Position numbers and translations under genes: made by a program | NCBI GenBank assembly: GCA_000169355.1 | Contig: AAXX01000002.1 | Coordinates: 248,001 to 312,000 of the forward strand | Source: Flavobacteria bacterium BAL38 | Lineage (GTDB): Bacteria > Bacteroidota > Bacteroidia > Flavobacteriales > Flavobacteriaceae | Reading direction: 5' to 3' | Length of the DNA: 64,000 nucleotides | The notes under the pieces: generated by a model | What the model saw: only the letters and a program-made list of their open reading frames with translations | Databases searched by the model: none | Told to the model about the DNA's origin: nothing | In this document: positions 42,851 through 52,556 of the stretch, piece after piece | How positions within the stretch are numbered: the stretch's first letter is position 1 | How the letters are laid out: every line of letters begins with the position of its first letter

Positions 42851-43732
42851 TTGTTGACTACTTATGAGTTATGCGAACTGTTTGGATATACAAAACAGGC
42901 ATTTTACAAGCGAAAATCAAAAATTAAAATATCTAAATACAATTCAGAATTATTAAGAAGTTTAGTTGTAAATATTCGTAAGCAATTACCCCGAACAGGT
43001 GGTAAAAAACTTTATTTAATGTTACAAGATGAATTTATAAAACATCATATATTAATTGGTCGAGATAATTTTTTAGATTTTTTAAAAGCGGAATATTTAC
43101 AAGTTCCTAAAGCTCGAAGATATTACAAAACAACAAACTCAAGACATTGGATGAAACGCTATTCAAATTTAATAAGCAATTTAGAACTTAACAGACCTGA
43201 ACAAGTTTGGGTTGCTGATATAACTTATTTACGAACAAAAGAGAAAACATATTATTTGCATTTACTCACTGATGCTTGTTCCAAGAAAATCGTTGGTTAT
43301 CAACTATCAGATAATTTAATGAGTTCAAATACAGTAAAAGCTTTAGAAATGGCTTTGATTGACAGGAAAACAAAAAATAAACTCATTCACCATTCTGACA
43401 GAGGTTTACAATATTGTAGTAAAGAGTATACTGATTTGTTAAAGAAAAACAATATTTTAATTAGTATGACACAAGAATACGATCCATATGAAAATGCAAT
43501 AGCAGAAAGAGTAAATGGAATCTTAAAAGAAGAATTTGGTTTACATGAAATCTTTGAAAATTATCAAAATTTAAAAAAACAAGTCACACAAGCTATTAGT
43601 TTATACAACAATTTTAGAATACATATGTCAATTAATATGATAACTCCAAACCAAGCACATCAACAAAAAACAATACATTTAAAACAATGGGGAAAAATAA
43701 ATCGTAACAGAATTAATTCTGTTACGATTTAA
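42851..43732 (+). CDS. IS3-family transposase OrfB (DDE integrase)
   Basis: The 293-residue frame holds the rve integrase core with its three acidic residues: Asp in VWVADITYL, Asp in HHSDRGLQYCS, and Glu in ENAIAERVNGILKEEF. The N-terminal TYELCELFGYTKQAFYKRK is the HTH_21-like region. Translation probably depends on frameshift fusion with OrfA, because the frame is open upstream into the OrfA 3' end and begins only with a TTG codon at 42851. It cuts and joins the IS ends. Confidence 0.92.
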   Translation: MLTTYELCELFGYTKQAFYKRKSKIKISKYNSELLRSLVVNIRKQLPRTGGKKLYLMLQDEFIKHHILIGRDNFLDFLKAEYLQVPKARRYYKTTNSRHWMKRYSNLISNLELNRPEQVWVADITYLRTKEKTYYLHLLTDACSKKIVGYQLSDNLMSSNTVKALEMALIDRKTKNKLIHHSDRGLQYCSKEYTDLLKKNNILISMTQEYDPYENAIAERVNGILKEEFGLHEIFENYQNLKKQVTQAISLYNNFRIHMSINMITPNQAHQQKTIHLKQWGKINRNRINSVTI

Positions 43733-43791
43733 CTATATTTGAATTATTAACGAGTCAACCTTTTTTAGGACAACTCACTCTATTTTTTAAT

Positions 43792-46700
43792 TTATCGTAT
43801 TAAACTAAAATGACCTTTAAATTCTTTCTTTACGTTGTCTTTTATATATTCAATAGTAAACCAATAATCTGTAGAAGGAAGTAGCTTGTTATTGAAAGTT
43901 CCATTCCATCCTTCACTATTAGGGTCAATTTGTTTTATTAATTTACCATATCTATCAAAGATTTTAATGATTGCAGCATCTAAGGCACTACTGCCTTTAA
44001 TATTCCATGTGTCATTATAACCATCTGCATTAGGTGTAAAATAACTTGGGTAATCTACAATTGTAAATGTTGCACTAATATTTCCACAGCCATATTTATT
44101 GATAACAGTTAATGTATAATCGCCACCTGGAATATTTGTAAATACATTGCTGGTTTGAAAATAAGATCCATTTATAGAATATAAATAATCGTTAGACACT
44201 GGGGTTACAATTGCTGTTACCGTATTTTCAATTCCAAAAGCAATTAATTCGTTTGGTGTAATTGAAAGTGTATTAGGTACAATTGAATTTTCTGTACTTG
44301 CATTAAATACAGAAGAACAATTAGCCGCATTTGAAATGTTTGTAACAACTACTGAATATTCACCAACAGTTGAAGTGGTAAAAGAAGTACTAGTTTCTCC
44401 AAGAATTTCATTCCCAGATAATGCATCATAACCAGTAAACCATTGAAAAGTATAATCGCTACTATTTAATAGTGTTTTTATTTCAACAGGATAGGTTATG
44501 TTGTTTAATTGATCGACACAAATTGTGTAAGGTTCTTTTAAAAGATTGTTTTCTGGATAAGGTCTTACATATAAATCTAATTCTAAAATTTTATAACAAG
44601 CTAGTCCAGATTCGCTATCAATGTTTGTTCTACTATTTAATCTAACATATATCTTTTGAAAATTAATTGTAGTATTTAAGAAATTAGTTGGCGCCATTAT
44701 ACGATTTGAATTCGTATTACCTAAAGCATCAGAAAGTACTTTATAATATTTAAATTCTATCGTATTTATAGGAGTAGCTCCTGCCATTTGTAATTCCCTT
44801 GTAGTTAAATCAAAATATTCAAAACCAGAATCATTACATAATTCTATTGGTGTTGGATTATTAATGCTGCCAGGATTAGCCATTACTACTAAATTTAATG
44901 TAGTAAATGATTCGCATGAATTATTAGTCGCATCTACAACTTTACAAATTATGGTTGTTGTGCCACTAGTGTAATTGTCAGGAGTTGTAATAGCATTATT
45001 ACTTAATACGTCTGAATTATTAGCGTAAAAAGTAACTTGATAATTTAAATTTCCATTAATGATTTGATTAATTCTACTTTCTAAATTAAAAGTTGCTGTA
45101 ATATCTCCACAATGACGAATTGGTGACGGCTGAACAATAGTTGGGTTTGGAAAAACAGTTAAGTTAAAACTTACTATTGAAAAACATTGTGTTAGTGAAT
45201 CAAATAATCGTGCAAAAACAGTTCTCGTTCCTAATGTTAATGGAAGCGGTATATTTTTGTTAATCACTAAAATATTATCTCTTGCGTTGTCAAATGTGTT
45301 AAAATAGGAAACTATTACTGTTGCATTTTGACCTGCTAATGCTTCTACGTCTTTGGTGCTTAATAAATACGAATCTAGCAAACATAAATTTTCGTTCGCA
45401 ATATTATTTTGTAAAGGGGCTTGTGAAACAATAACATTAAAAGTTCCAATTCCTTCACAACTTTGAGTTGTGTTTGAAATTACTCTTGTGTAAATAGTTG
45501 TTGTTCCAACAGGTATTTGACTTGAATTATTTAGTCCATTTAATCCAGTTGAAGCATCTGATGTATTTAAATGAAAAGAAATTGCTACATCAGAACTTGG
45601 AAAATAGGTGTTTTTAATTAAAACACGATGCGCATCAAAATTAACAAATCCGTAGTTTAGATTTATTTCCGGACAAACAGCTGGAATGTCAGGGTAATTT
45701 GCAACACTTGTTGGATTAATTTGTAGTATAAAATTTCCAACGCCAGATGATGTACAGTTTGGAGTTACATTTTCGTTTACGGCTTTAACATAAATAGTTT
45801 GTAAAAATGGAGAACTCGTATTAATGTAATTTGTAGGGTTTGGAATTAATTGTGTTAACCCAGAATCAGAATAAAAATTCAAAGTTAATCCAGTAGTATT
45901 ATTTGTAAAGTAATTATAAAGCTGCAAAAGATTGGTTTCAGCAATTCCATCTAATGTGTTGCCAATATAATCACATTGTTCTAAAGTAGTAGCAACTGTA
46001 TTTATTATTGGTAAAGCATTGATAGTAATAGAAATTGTGTTTGAGGTATTTGTACAAGTTCCTTGTTCTACTGTTTCTAAATAATATTGAGAAGTAGTGT
46101 TTAATGCCTGATTTAATTTATTTACGTTGTATGAAGAATTGTTTGCACCAGGAATTATTACTCCGTCTTTATACCACTGATAAGTTAAAGTACTATTTAA
46201 ACTAGCATTCGCGTTTGTAGATGTAATAGTATAGGTGTCATCTTCACAAATTGTGGTGTTAGTTGCAATTTGAACACTTGGATTAGCAATGATTCTTATT
46301 ATATTAGAATCTGTTTCTGAACAAGGAGAATTCGTAATATTTATGAAATAATCTCCTGGTAAAATAGGTGTGAATGAAGGTGTAGTTGCACCAGTAATAA
46401 TTATATTATTTCGATACCATTGATAGTTTAAAATGTCAATGGTAGTATTTAAATCTGTATTATTTATAATTGTTGATGTTAATTCTGGATTTGTATTTAA
46501 ACAAACCGTATTCGAATTTGAGATACTAACATCGGGTTTTACATGAAACTTTAAATTAGCTTCGGATTCACTCACTCTTAAACCAGTTAAGTTTCCTGTC
46601 GGATTTACAGTAATATCATAGGCGGTGGTAACCACTTTATAAATGCCGCTTTCGGTAACAATTAGATTATTTGTGGAAGAAGTAGCATTTGAAATTGCAT

Positions 46701-47394
46701 TTATTTGCACTCCATCTTTAAACCAAGTGTAATTGAATCTTAAGTTAGCAGGAACGCCCGGAAAGTCAGAAATATCAATTGTTGCTACTATTTCTTTAGA
46801 GTCAGGTTTACAATAATCTAAAATAGTTAATACCGAACCATCAATATTGTTCAGACTAACAGAAGATAAGAAATCGCAATTGGTACTTCCACTACCACCT
46901 GTTTGCGTAACAGATATATTTCCTGCTTGACCAGAGTAATTATCAATAACAATTACATATATATCACCTGAATTACTATTAGGAATATTGACAGTTTCAA
47001 CGTTGTCTGGTAAATAACTACAATCTATTTCATTTGCAGGATTTAATTGATTACAAATGTTATTTAAATTTTGAAAAGGTCCCCATAGAACAAAATCAAC
47101 ATCTGAACCATTTCCAGCCAAATTTTGTTGACTAATTTGTAAAGTGACATTTCCAGGATTATCTATTTCGATAAAAAACCAGGTAGGGCCTACATATTGT
47201 GTAGGAATACAAGTTGAATTAAAATTTTCTCCATTTCCACCAACAGAACTGCTGAACGGAATATTTGTTGCACAAGATTGATACGCTGCAGGATTAGCAG
47301 CTAGTTCGGCACAAGAAGACGCTCCTCCTTGGCCGAATGACCTTATACTTATAAAAAGTATAAAAATTAATAAATAAGGATTTGTTTTTTTCAT
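43792..47394 (-). CDS. Large secreted surface protein with T9SS type B (gliding-motility) C-terminus
   Basis: The 1200-residue exported protein has a signal peptide (MKKTNPYLLIFILFISIRSFGQ). An N-terminal domain of about 170 residues (SSCAELAANPAAYQSCATN, TWFFIEIDNPGNVTLQI, DIYVIVIDNYSG) is followed by many immunoglobulin or PKD-like units with repeated patterns such as YQWYRNNIIITGATTPSF and YQWYKDGVIIPGANNSSY. The C-terminal ~85 residues (YFTPNADGYNDTWNIKG, IKIFDRYGKLIKQ, NGTFNNKLLPSTDYWF) match the T9SS type B sorting domain, also called gliding motility-associated. It is probably an adhesin or matrix protein. The IS3 element lies 15 bp after its stop codon. Confidence 0.9.
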   Translation of the reverse strand: MKKTNPYLLIFILFISIRSFGQGGASSCAELAANPAAYQSCATNIPFSSSVGGNGENFNSTCIPTQYVGPTWFFIEIDNPGNVTLQISQQNLAGNGSDVDFVLWGPFQNLNNICNQLNPANEIDCSYLPDNVETVNIPNSNSGDIYVIVIDNYSGQAGNISVTQTGGSGSTNCDFLSSVSLNNIDGSVLTILDYCKPDSKEIVATIDISDFPGVPANLRFNYTWFKDGVQINAISNATSSTNNLIVTESGIYKVVTTAYDITVNPTGNLTGLRVSESEANLKFHVKPDVSISNSNTVCLNTNPELTSTIINNTDLNTTIDILNYQWYRNNIIITGATTPSFTPILPGDYFINITNSPCSETDSNIIRIIANPSVQIATNTTICEDDTYTITSTNANASLNSTLTYQWYKDGVIIPGANNSSYNVNKLNQALNTTSQYYLETVEQGTCTNTSNTISITINALPIINTVATTLEQCDYIGNTLDGIAETNLLQLYNYFTNNTTGLTLNFYSDSGLTQLIPNPTNYINTSSPFLQTIYVKAVNENVTPNCTSSGVGNFILQINPTSVANYPDIPAVCPEINLNYGFVNFDAHRVLIKNTYFPSSDVAISFHLNTSDASTGLNGLNNSSQIPVGTTTIYTRVISNTTQSCEGIGTFNVIVSQAPLQNNIANENLCLLDSYLLSTKDVEALAGQNATVIVSYFNTFDNARDNILVINKNIPLPLTLGTRTVFARLFDSLTQCFSIVSFNLTVFPNPTIVQPSPIRHCGDITATFNLESRINQIINGNLNYQVTFYANNSDVLSNNAITTPDNYTSGTTTIICKVVDATNNSCESFTTLNLVVMANPGSINNPTPIELCNDSGFEYFDLTTRELQMAGATPINTIEFKYYKVLSDALGNTNSNRIMAPTNFLNTTINFQKIYVRLNSRTNIDSESGLACYKILELDLYVRPYPENNLLKEPYTICVDQLNNITYPVEIKTLLNSSDYTFQWFTGYDALSGNEILGETSTSFTTSTVGEYSVVVTNISNAANCSSVFNASTENSIVPNTLSITPNELIAFGIENTVTAIVTPVSNDYLYSINGSYFQTSNVFTNIPGGDYTLTVINKYGCGNISATFTIVDYPSYFTPNADGYNDTWNIKGSSALDAAIIKIFDRYGKLIKQIDPNSEGWNGTFNNKLLPSTDYWFTIEYIKDNVKKEFKGHFSLIR

Positions 47395-47477
47395 GTTTAT
47401 AGTTTGGGATTGCTAATTTATTACTTTTTCGTATTAAACCCGCATAATTAACACTTTTCCTTATTTCATGCTCAATT

Positions 47478-48866
47478 TTAGTTCGGATTTGCAATAGTTT
47501 TATATAGGCCAATAATTGCATTTAAATATCGGTTTTCAAGAGCAATTTCATTAAGTTGAGAACTAACTAAAGAATTCTCTCTTGAATTTATGATAAATAA
47601 TGAACTTTCTCCCATCTCAAATAATCGGTCTTCTGCATTTAACAAAGTAGTAAAATCTTTAACTAGCTTGGTGTTATAATCTTGCTGAATTTCAAGTGAA
47701 ACAATTTCTTGTTGTTGAGAATTAATTTTGTTTTCCAGGTTTTTTCTTTCAAATTGTAATCCGAATTCGGAATCCTGAATTTTTAAATCGGCTAATTTTA
47801 AACTTCCTCTTTCTTTTCTAAGAAATATAGGAAATGAAAAATTGACTCCAATTTTATAATTTTCTAAACGATAATTATCAATGTAACTTGGTTCCGATAA
47901 ATAGTTATAACTTAAGTCTAATTTTGGCAATAACGAATTTGCTTTTAATTTTCGATCTACTTTTAACATTGCTATTTTTGAGTCTATTGCTAAAATTTTA
48001 GGATGATTGTCTAGGTCAATTGGTGCAAGTTCATTTATTTGCAGTGTTTCTTTTATAGATTTAGAAAGAAAATCTTCGGGTTGTAAATTGTCTTTTAATT
48101 CTAAAGGAATATTGTTTTCAAGCCACAAATAATTTGACAATTCTAATTTTGCTTTTGTAAGTTTAAGTTTAGCATCTTCTAAATTTAATCTTCTGGTTTT
48201 AACGGCAATTCCAGCTTCTACACTATCAATTGCAGGTTTGTCTCCTTCTTCAATTAATTTTGCTACTCCCTTGTATCTAATTAAAGCATTTTCTAAATAG
48301 TTTTCATAAAGTTTAACTTCGTTAAAACTTCTTTTCCAGCTCATATAGCTTACCGAAGCCGCATAAATTACTTCAACAGCCTGAAGGTTTCTTTCTGCCG
48401 TATTTAAATTTCTAGAAATTTTAGCCTTTCTTATATCGGCCATGCGTTGATTAATGAACAATCCTTGACCAATAGGCACAGAAATTCCTAAAGAAGTTAA
48501 TCCGCTATTGGGTAATGTGTTTTCTGGATTTACATATATTCCTTCGGCATTATCAAATCCGGCTTTTAATTCAATGCCATACCAAGTCGGAATTTTAAAA
48601 CTACTATTTAAAATAGAATAATATTCACTGTTTTTAAATTGCTTTTCGTTGTATTCTACTTCAATTTTAGGATCAAATGCACCTCTCGCTTGCATTAAAT
48701 TTGCTTGAGCCTCATTCAGTTTTAAATCGGCTTGTTTTACAAGTGGATGGTATTTTTTTACATAACCCAAAAATTCATTAAAGCTGAATTCGGTCATGGT
48801 ATCTTGTCCAAATAAACTTAGATTACTACAAAAGAAAAGAAATAAATAAAATAGTTTCGATTTCAT
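47478..48866 (-). CDS. TolC-family outer-membrane efflux protein
   Basis: The 462-residue exported protein has a signal peptide ending at FGQ near residue 21. It shows the TolC/OEP pattern of two long-helix repeats, for example LKLNEAQANLMQARGAFDPKIE near residues 42-63 and ENSLVSSQLNEIALENRYLN near the end. It forms the trimeric outer-membrane channel of a tripartite exporter. It overlaps the HlyD gene by 1 bp (stop-start), so it is the last gene of the TetR/ABC/HlyD/TolC operon and is translationally coupled. Confidence 0.92.
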   Translation of the reverse strand: MKSKLFYLFLFFCSNLSLFGQDTMTEFSFNEFLGYVKKYHPLVKQADLKLNEAQANLMQARGAFDPKIEVEYNEKQFKNSEYYSILNSSFKIPTWYGIELKAGFDNAEGIYVNPENTLPNSGLTSLGISVPIGQGLFINQRMADIRKAKISRNLNTAERNLQAVEVIYAASVSYMSWKRSFNEVKLYENYLENALIRYKGVAKLIEEGDKPAIDSVEAGIAVKTRRLNLEDAKLKLTKAKLELSNYLWLENNIPLELKDNLQPEDFLSKSIKETLQINELAPIDLDNHPKILAIDSKIAMLKVDRKLKANSLLPKLDLSYNYLSEPSYIDNYRLENYKIGVNFSFPIFLRKERGSLKLADLKIQDSEFGLQFERKNLENKINSQQQEIVSLEIQQDYNTKLVKDFTTLLNAEDRLFEMGESSLFIINSRENSLVSSQLNEIALENRYLNAIIGLYKTIANPN

Positions 48867-50212
48867 TATTTTTTTGTTTTTTCTGTTGATGTTGGTTCGT
48901 AAAAGTTAGGAGGGAATCCGTTTAAAGTTCTCCAAATTTCAAACCAAATTGGCACATCGTTTAATAAGGCTAAAGTTTGTGTTCCGGCTCCTATACTTAA
49001 TTGTTTAGGCCATTTTTTATCTTGTGGATCTGGAGCAATTAAAACACGATATTTTCCGTTTTGACTGATAAAATTTTCTTTTGCCACAATTACACCACCA
49101 AATGTTCCAAATGAAGCACCTGGCCAGCCACTAAAAACAATAGTAGGCCAACCATCAAACCAAACACGAACTTTTTCGCCTTTGTTTATTAACGGAAAAT
49201 TAACTGGATCGATATACGTTTCTACAGCAATTTCAAAATTAGCAGGCATAATACTTACCACAGATGTTCCTTCTTTTATGGTTTCTCCAATACCCGATTG
49301 TAATGCTCTGTTTACATAACCATCTTGTGGGGCGGTAATGTAATACATGCCATTTCTAATTTGATAGTTCTTGTATTGGTTTTTAAGTTTATTTACTTGC
49401 GCTTCTGTATCAAATTGCGAACTTAATGCGGTTTGTTTATCGCTACTCGCTTTTGCATTTTTTTCTGCATATTCTGCGCTAATTCTGTTAAGCTCCATTG
49501 TAGCATTTAATACTTCATTTTTGCTAGTAATATACTTGTTTTCTTGCGTAATTATTTTTGCCTCTGTGTCTTGAAGTTTCATTCTTTTTTCTTCAACATC
49601 AGTCATAGGCTTTAATCCTTCTTTTTCTAAATTTACAGAACGATTGTACTGTGTTCTTGCAATTTTTAATTGAGTCTTACTTGCTTCAAAATCGATACTA
49701 TCACTTTGAACTTTTAAATAAGCTTGTTTCAGTTTATTTTGAGCTTGTTTTAATTTCAGATTTTTTTCATTTTGAATAGCACTCATTTGATTTTCTAACG
49801 CTAAAACTTTATCTGAATACGATATAGCAGCATTTTCTTTTGCTTTTACTTGATTGCCAGTGTTTTCAACTAAATCAGGATCTAAGTAGTCTTCTTTTGT
49901 TTCTGAAATAAATATAATGGTATCGCCTTTTTTTACAAAATCGCCTTCTTGAACATACCATTTTTCAATTCGCCCACCAATAATAGTCTGAATGGCTTGT
50001 GGTCGTTGATTTGGTTTTAAGGTAGTTACTGATCCTTGCCCTGAAACATTTTGTGTCCATGGTAAAAATAAAAATACAAGTAAAAGTATACCTAAAACCC
50101 AGATTGTTTTTTTTATGTTTTGATAGCCTTTGTTGTCTTCAAAAACTTTGGCTGATTTGTATTTATTTATATCAACCCAATTTTCAATTCTGTTATTTGT
50201 TATGTTTAACAT
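48866..50212 (-). CDS. HlyD-family membrane fusion protein
   Basis: The 448-residue periplasmic adaptor has one N-terminal membrane segment (TIWVLGILLLVFLFLPW near residues 34-50), a biotinyl-lipoyl-like half (RIEKWYVQEGDFVKKGDTI), a long coiled coil (about residues 115-265) and the second half (MYYITAPQDGYVNRALQSG). This is the canonical adaptor between an inner-membrane ABC protein and TolC. It starts 2 bp after the ABC gene ends and ends at the TolC start. Confidence 0.92.
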   Translation of the reverse strand: MLNITNNRIENWVDINKYKSAKVFEDNKGYQNIKKTIWVLGILLLVFLFLPWTQNVSGQGSVTTLKPNQRPQAIQTIIGGRIEKWYVQEGDFVKKGDTIIFISETKEDYLDPDLVENTGNQVKAKENAAISYSDKVLALENQMSAIQNEKNLKLKQAQNKLKQAYLKVQSDSIDFEASKTQLKIARTQYNRSVNLEKEGLKPMTDVEEKRMKLQDTEAKIITQENKYITSKNEVLNATMELNRISAEYAEKNAKASSDKQTALSSQFDTEAQVNKLKNQYKNYQIRNGMYYITAPQDGYVNRALQSGIGETIKEGTSVVSIMPANFEIAVETYIDPVNFPLINKGEKVRVWFDGWPTIVFSGWPGASFGTFGGVIVAKENFISQNGKYRVLIAPDPQDKKWPKQLSIGAGTQTLALLNDVPIWFEIWRTLNGFPPNFYEPTSTEKTKK

Positions 50213-50214
50213 AA

Positions 50215-51876
50215 TTATTTAATAGATTTGATTGTGTTATTTTCTAATGTTACAATTTTTGTACATTTTTCTTTCCAATAATTTCCTTTTGCTATTACAA
50301 CTAATGTCCAAGGATTTTCTGGACTGGTTAAGAAATCTATAATTTCTCCCGCACTATATTTGTCTAATTTTTCTACAGGCTCTTCTAAAAATAATACTTT
50401 TGGGTTAGTAATTAAACAACGTGCTAATAATATTTTTTGTACCGATGCCGAATTAATTCTTTTACCTTCAGAAACCATTAGAGTATCTAATCCTAAAGGT
50501 AATGATTTGATTAAATCGGTTAATTTTAGTTTTTCAAGTAAGTCAGCAACTTCCTTTTTAGAAATATTAGGATTATTGCAGGTAATGTTTTCATAAATAG
50601 TTCCTTCAAAAGGGCTGTCGTCTATTGTAATTACTCCAATGTTATTTCTAAAATCATCAATACAATATTTTTTGATGTTTGTATTGTTTAAGAAAACACT
50701 ACCTGTAGATGGTTCTAAAAGTCTTGCTAACAAACGAAGCAAGGTTGTTTTGCCACTTCCGTTTTCTCCTTGAATAAGCATTCGGTCCCCTTTGTTTAAT
50801 TGAAGATTGATATCTTTAATTACAGGAGTTTCACTGTCTGGGAACTGAAATGAAATTTCTTTAGTTTCCATACAAATGGTATCATCATCTATATAGTATT
50901 TAGTAGTTTTATTTTCTGCGGTATGTTCTAGTTCTAAATCTACAACAGCTCCTAACTTTTCTAAAGACGTGGTTACATCATAAAACAATTCTAAACCATA
51001 AAACAATTTTTCTACAGCAGAAATAATGGTAATAATAATAATTTCTGCGGCTACAAACTGACCAATGTTCATTTGTTGATTTAAAACTAACATTCCGCCA
51101 ATAATTAATAAACCAGCTGTAATAACAACTTTAAAACCAGTTAATTGAATAAATTGTTTTCTTAATACCTTAAAATGACTTTCTCTGTGTACTAAATATT
51201 CATTTACTAAGGTGTCATTTTTGTTTAATGAAAAGTCAAATAGTTTTCCGTTTTTAAAACTCAAATGATTTCTAGCAATTTCTTGAAGCCAATGTGCCAC
51301 TTTATATTTGTACTTTGATTCTTTTAAACTGGTAGATAAGCCAGAATCATAATTTATTTTAAATATTAAATAAAGTAAAACTAGTAGTATAATTCCAAAA
51401 AATATAAAAAATGGATGGTATAGCGATAACAATAATATTCCAAATATAATTTGAAGTGCAGATGTAGAAACTTCTAAAATTAATTTTGAAAATCCTTTCT
51501 GTACCGTTAAGGTGTCAAAAAATCTGTTCGCTAACTCTGGTGGTGAGTGTTTGTAAATTTGATTGAATTTAATTTTTGGAAATCGGTAAGCAAATTCAAA
51601 TGACGAACGCACAAATATTTTTTGCTGTATGTTTTCGGTAATTCTAAACTGCATAATTTTTAGAATTCCTACAAAAGCAACTCCTAAAACGACTATAAAA
51701 ACCAATACAATCCATGAAGTACTTACTTGTCCTGCCTGAATAAAGTTGATAATTGATTGAATACCTAATGGTATAGATAAACTTATTAATCCTGCTAAAA
51801 CGGCATAAATAAGTAGTTGATACACATCTTTTTTATCAACTAAAATTAAATTTTTAAATCTCTCTATTGGGTTCAT
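50215..51876 (-). CDS. ABC exporter (permease-ATPase fusion) with degenerate nucleotide-binding domain
   Basis: The 553-residue protein has an N-terminal membrane domain of about six helices (LLIYAVLAGLISLSIPLGIQ and following) and a C-terminal ATPase. Walker A is intact (GENGSGKTTLLRLLA near residues 369-383). Other motifs deviate: the Q-loop region reads NIGVITIDDSPFEGT without Gln, the LSGGQ signature is replaced by INSASVQKILLARCL near 470, Walker B is VLFLEEP with Glu for the Asp, and the switch His is replaced (VIAKGNYWK). There is no N-terminal C39 peptidase domain. It belongs to type 1 secretion-like exporters; its cargo is unknown. It overlaps the TetR gene by 4 bp. Confidence 0.88.
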   Translation of the reverse strand: MNPIERFKNLILVDKKDVYQLLIYAVLAGLISLSIPLGIQSIINFIQAGQVSTSWIVLVFIVVLGVAFVGILKIMQFRITENIQQKIFVRSSFEFAYRFPKIKFNQIYKHSPPELANRFFDTLTVQKGFSKLILEVSTSALQIIFGILLLSLYHPFFIFFGIILLVLLYLIFKINYDSGLSTSLKESKYKYKVAHWLQEIARNHLSFKNGKLFDFSLNKNDTLVNEYLVHRESHFKVLRKQFIQLTGFKVVITAGLLIIGGMLVLNQQMNIGQFVAAEIIIITIISAVEKLFYGLELFYDVTTSLEKLGAVVDLELEHTAENKTTKYYIDDDTICMETKEISFQFPDSETPVIKDINLQLNKGDRMLIQGENGSGKTTLLRLLARLLEPSTGSVFLNNTNIKKYCIDDFRNNIGVITIDDSPFEGTIYENITCNNPNISKKEVADLLEKLKLTDLIKSLPLGLDTLMVSEGKRINSASVQKILLARCLITNPKVLFLEEPVEKLDKYSAGEIIDFLTSPENPWTLVVIAKGNYWKEKCTKIVTLENNTIKSIK

Positions 51877-52544
51877 AGTAATGTTTTTTTAATCATATGA
51901 ATATAAAAATCAGATAAACAATCTTTTTCTGATAAGTTAGTTATTGTTTTAAAATGATCTTTTAAATAATGTTGGTGTAACGATCCTTGTACTAAGGAAG
52001 ATGCCAAACTTTTAGAATAAGGATAATTAGGGTTAACTAAACTTATAATTTCAATTAATCTATTAATTAATCTTTTATAAACTAAGAAAAAGCCTTCTTT
52101 GTTTTCTTCATCTACATCTTTGGTTAATAATGTTTTTGAAAAATCAGATATTATAATTCTATTGAGTATTGATTCGTCAATATGTGGTGTGTTTTTATCA
52201 TCTACAATATTTTGTGTAATTATTTTAATACTAATCGTAAGTTTTTCTAAAGGATCAATTATGTTATGAGTTGCAAAAACTAAATTATATTCAATCCAAG
52301 ACCAATACCAAGAGGAAAGATAAACTAATAATTTGTGTTTGTTTTCAAAATAGCGATAAATAGAACTTTCATTAGAATTTATTTTTTCTCCAAGTTTTTT
52401 AAAAGTAAAGGCTTCAAAACCAATTTCATCGATTAGAATGATACTGTTTTTTAAAATTTTACGTCCTAATTCTGAAGTTTCAGGATCTTTAACGTAAAGT
52501 TTTTCATTAATTGTAATTTTTACATTTGAAAGTAAATTTGGCAT
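51873..52544 (-). CDS. TetR/AcrR-family transcriptional regulator
   Basis: The 223-residue protein has a TetR helix-turn-helix near residues 30-75: ILIDEIGFEAFTFKKLGEKI then SNESSIYRYFENKHKLLVYL. The C-terminal ligand domain is variable and includes a WYWSWIEYNLVFATHN segment. It is the first gene of the export operon (4-bp overlap with the ABC gene), so it probably autoregulates the exporter in response to an unknown ligand. No clear palindromic operator was found by eye in the 12-bp gap to the upstream gene. Confidence 0.9.
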   Translation of the reverse strand: MPNLLSNVKITINEKLYVKDPETSELGRKILKNSIILIDEIGFEAFTFKKLGEKINSNESSIYRYFENKHKLLVYLSSWYWSWIEYNLVFATHNIIDPLEKLTISIKIITQNIVDDKNTPHIDESILNRIIISDFSKTLLTKDVDEENKEGFFLVYKRLINRLIEIISLVNPNYPYSKSLASSLVQGSLHQHYLKDHFKTITNLSEKDCLSDFYIHMIKKTLL

Positions 52545-52556
52545 GGTAATATTGGT

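Larger units (their letters stand above)
42426..43777 (+). mobile_element. Complete IS3-family insertion sequence
   Basis: The 1352-bp element ends in TG and CA. The left end TGTCTTGTCCTGAAATAAG plus TTGACT and the reverse complement of the right end, TGAGTTGTCCTAAAAAAGG plus TTGACT, form imperfect terminal inverted repeats. It encodes OrfA and OrfB in overlapping phases with a slippery site, has a 3-bp CTC target duplication, and both genes are intact, so it may still be active. It lies between the RRM terminator and the T9SS type B gene and breaks no gene. Confidence 0.92.
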
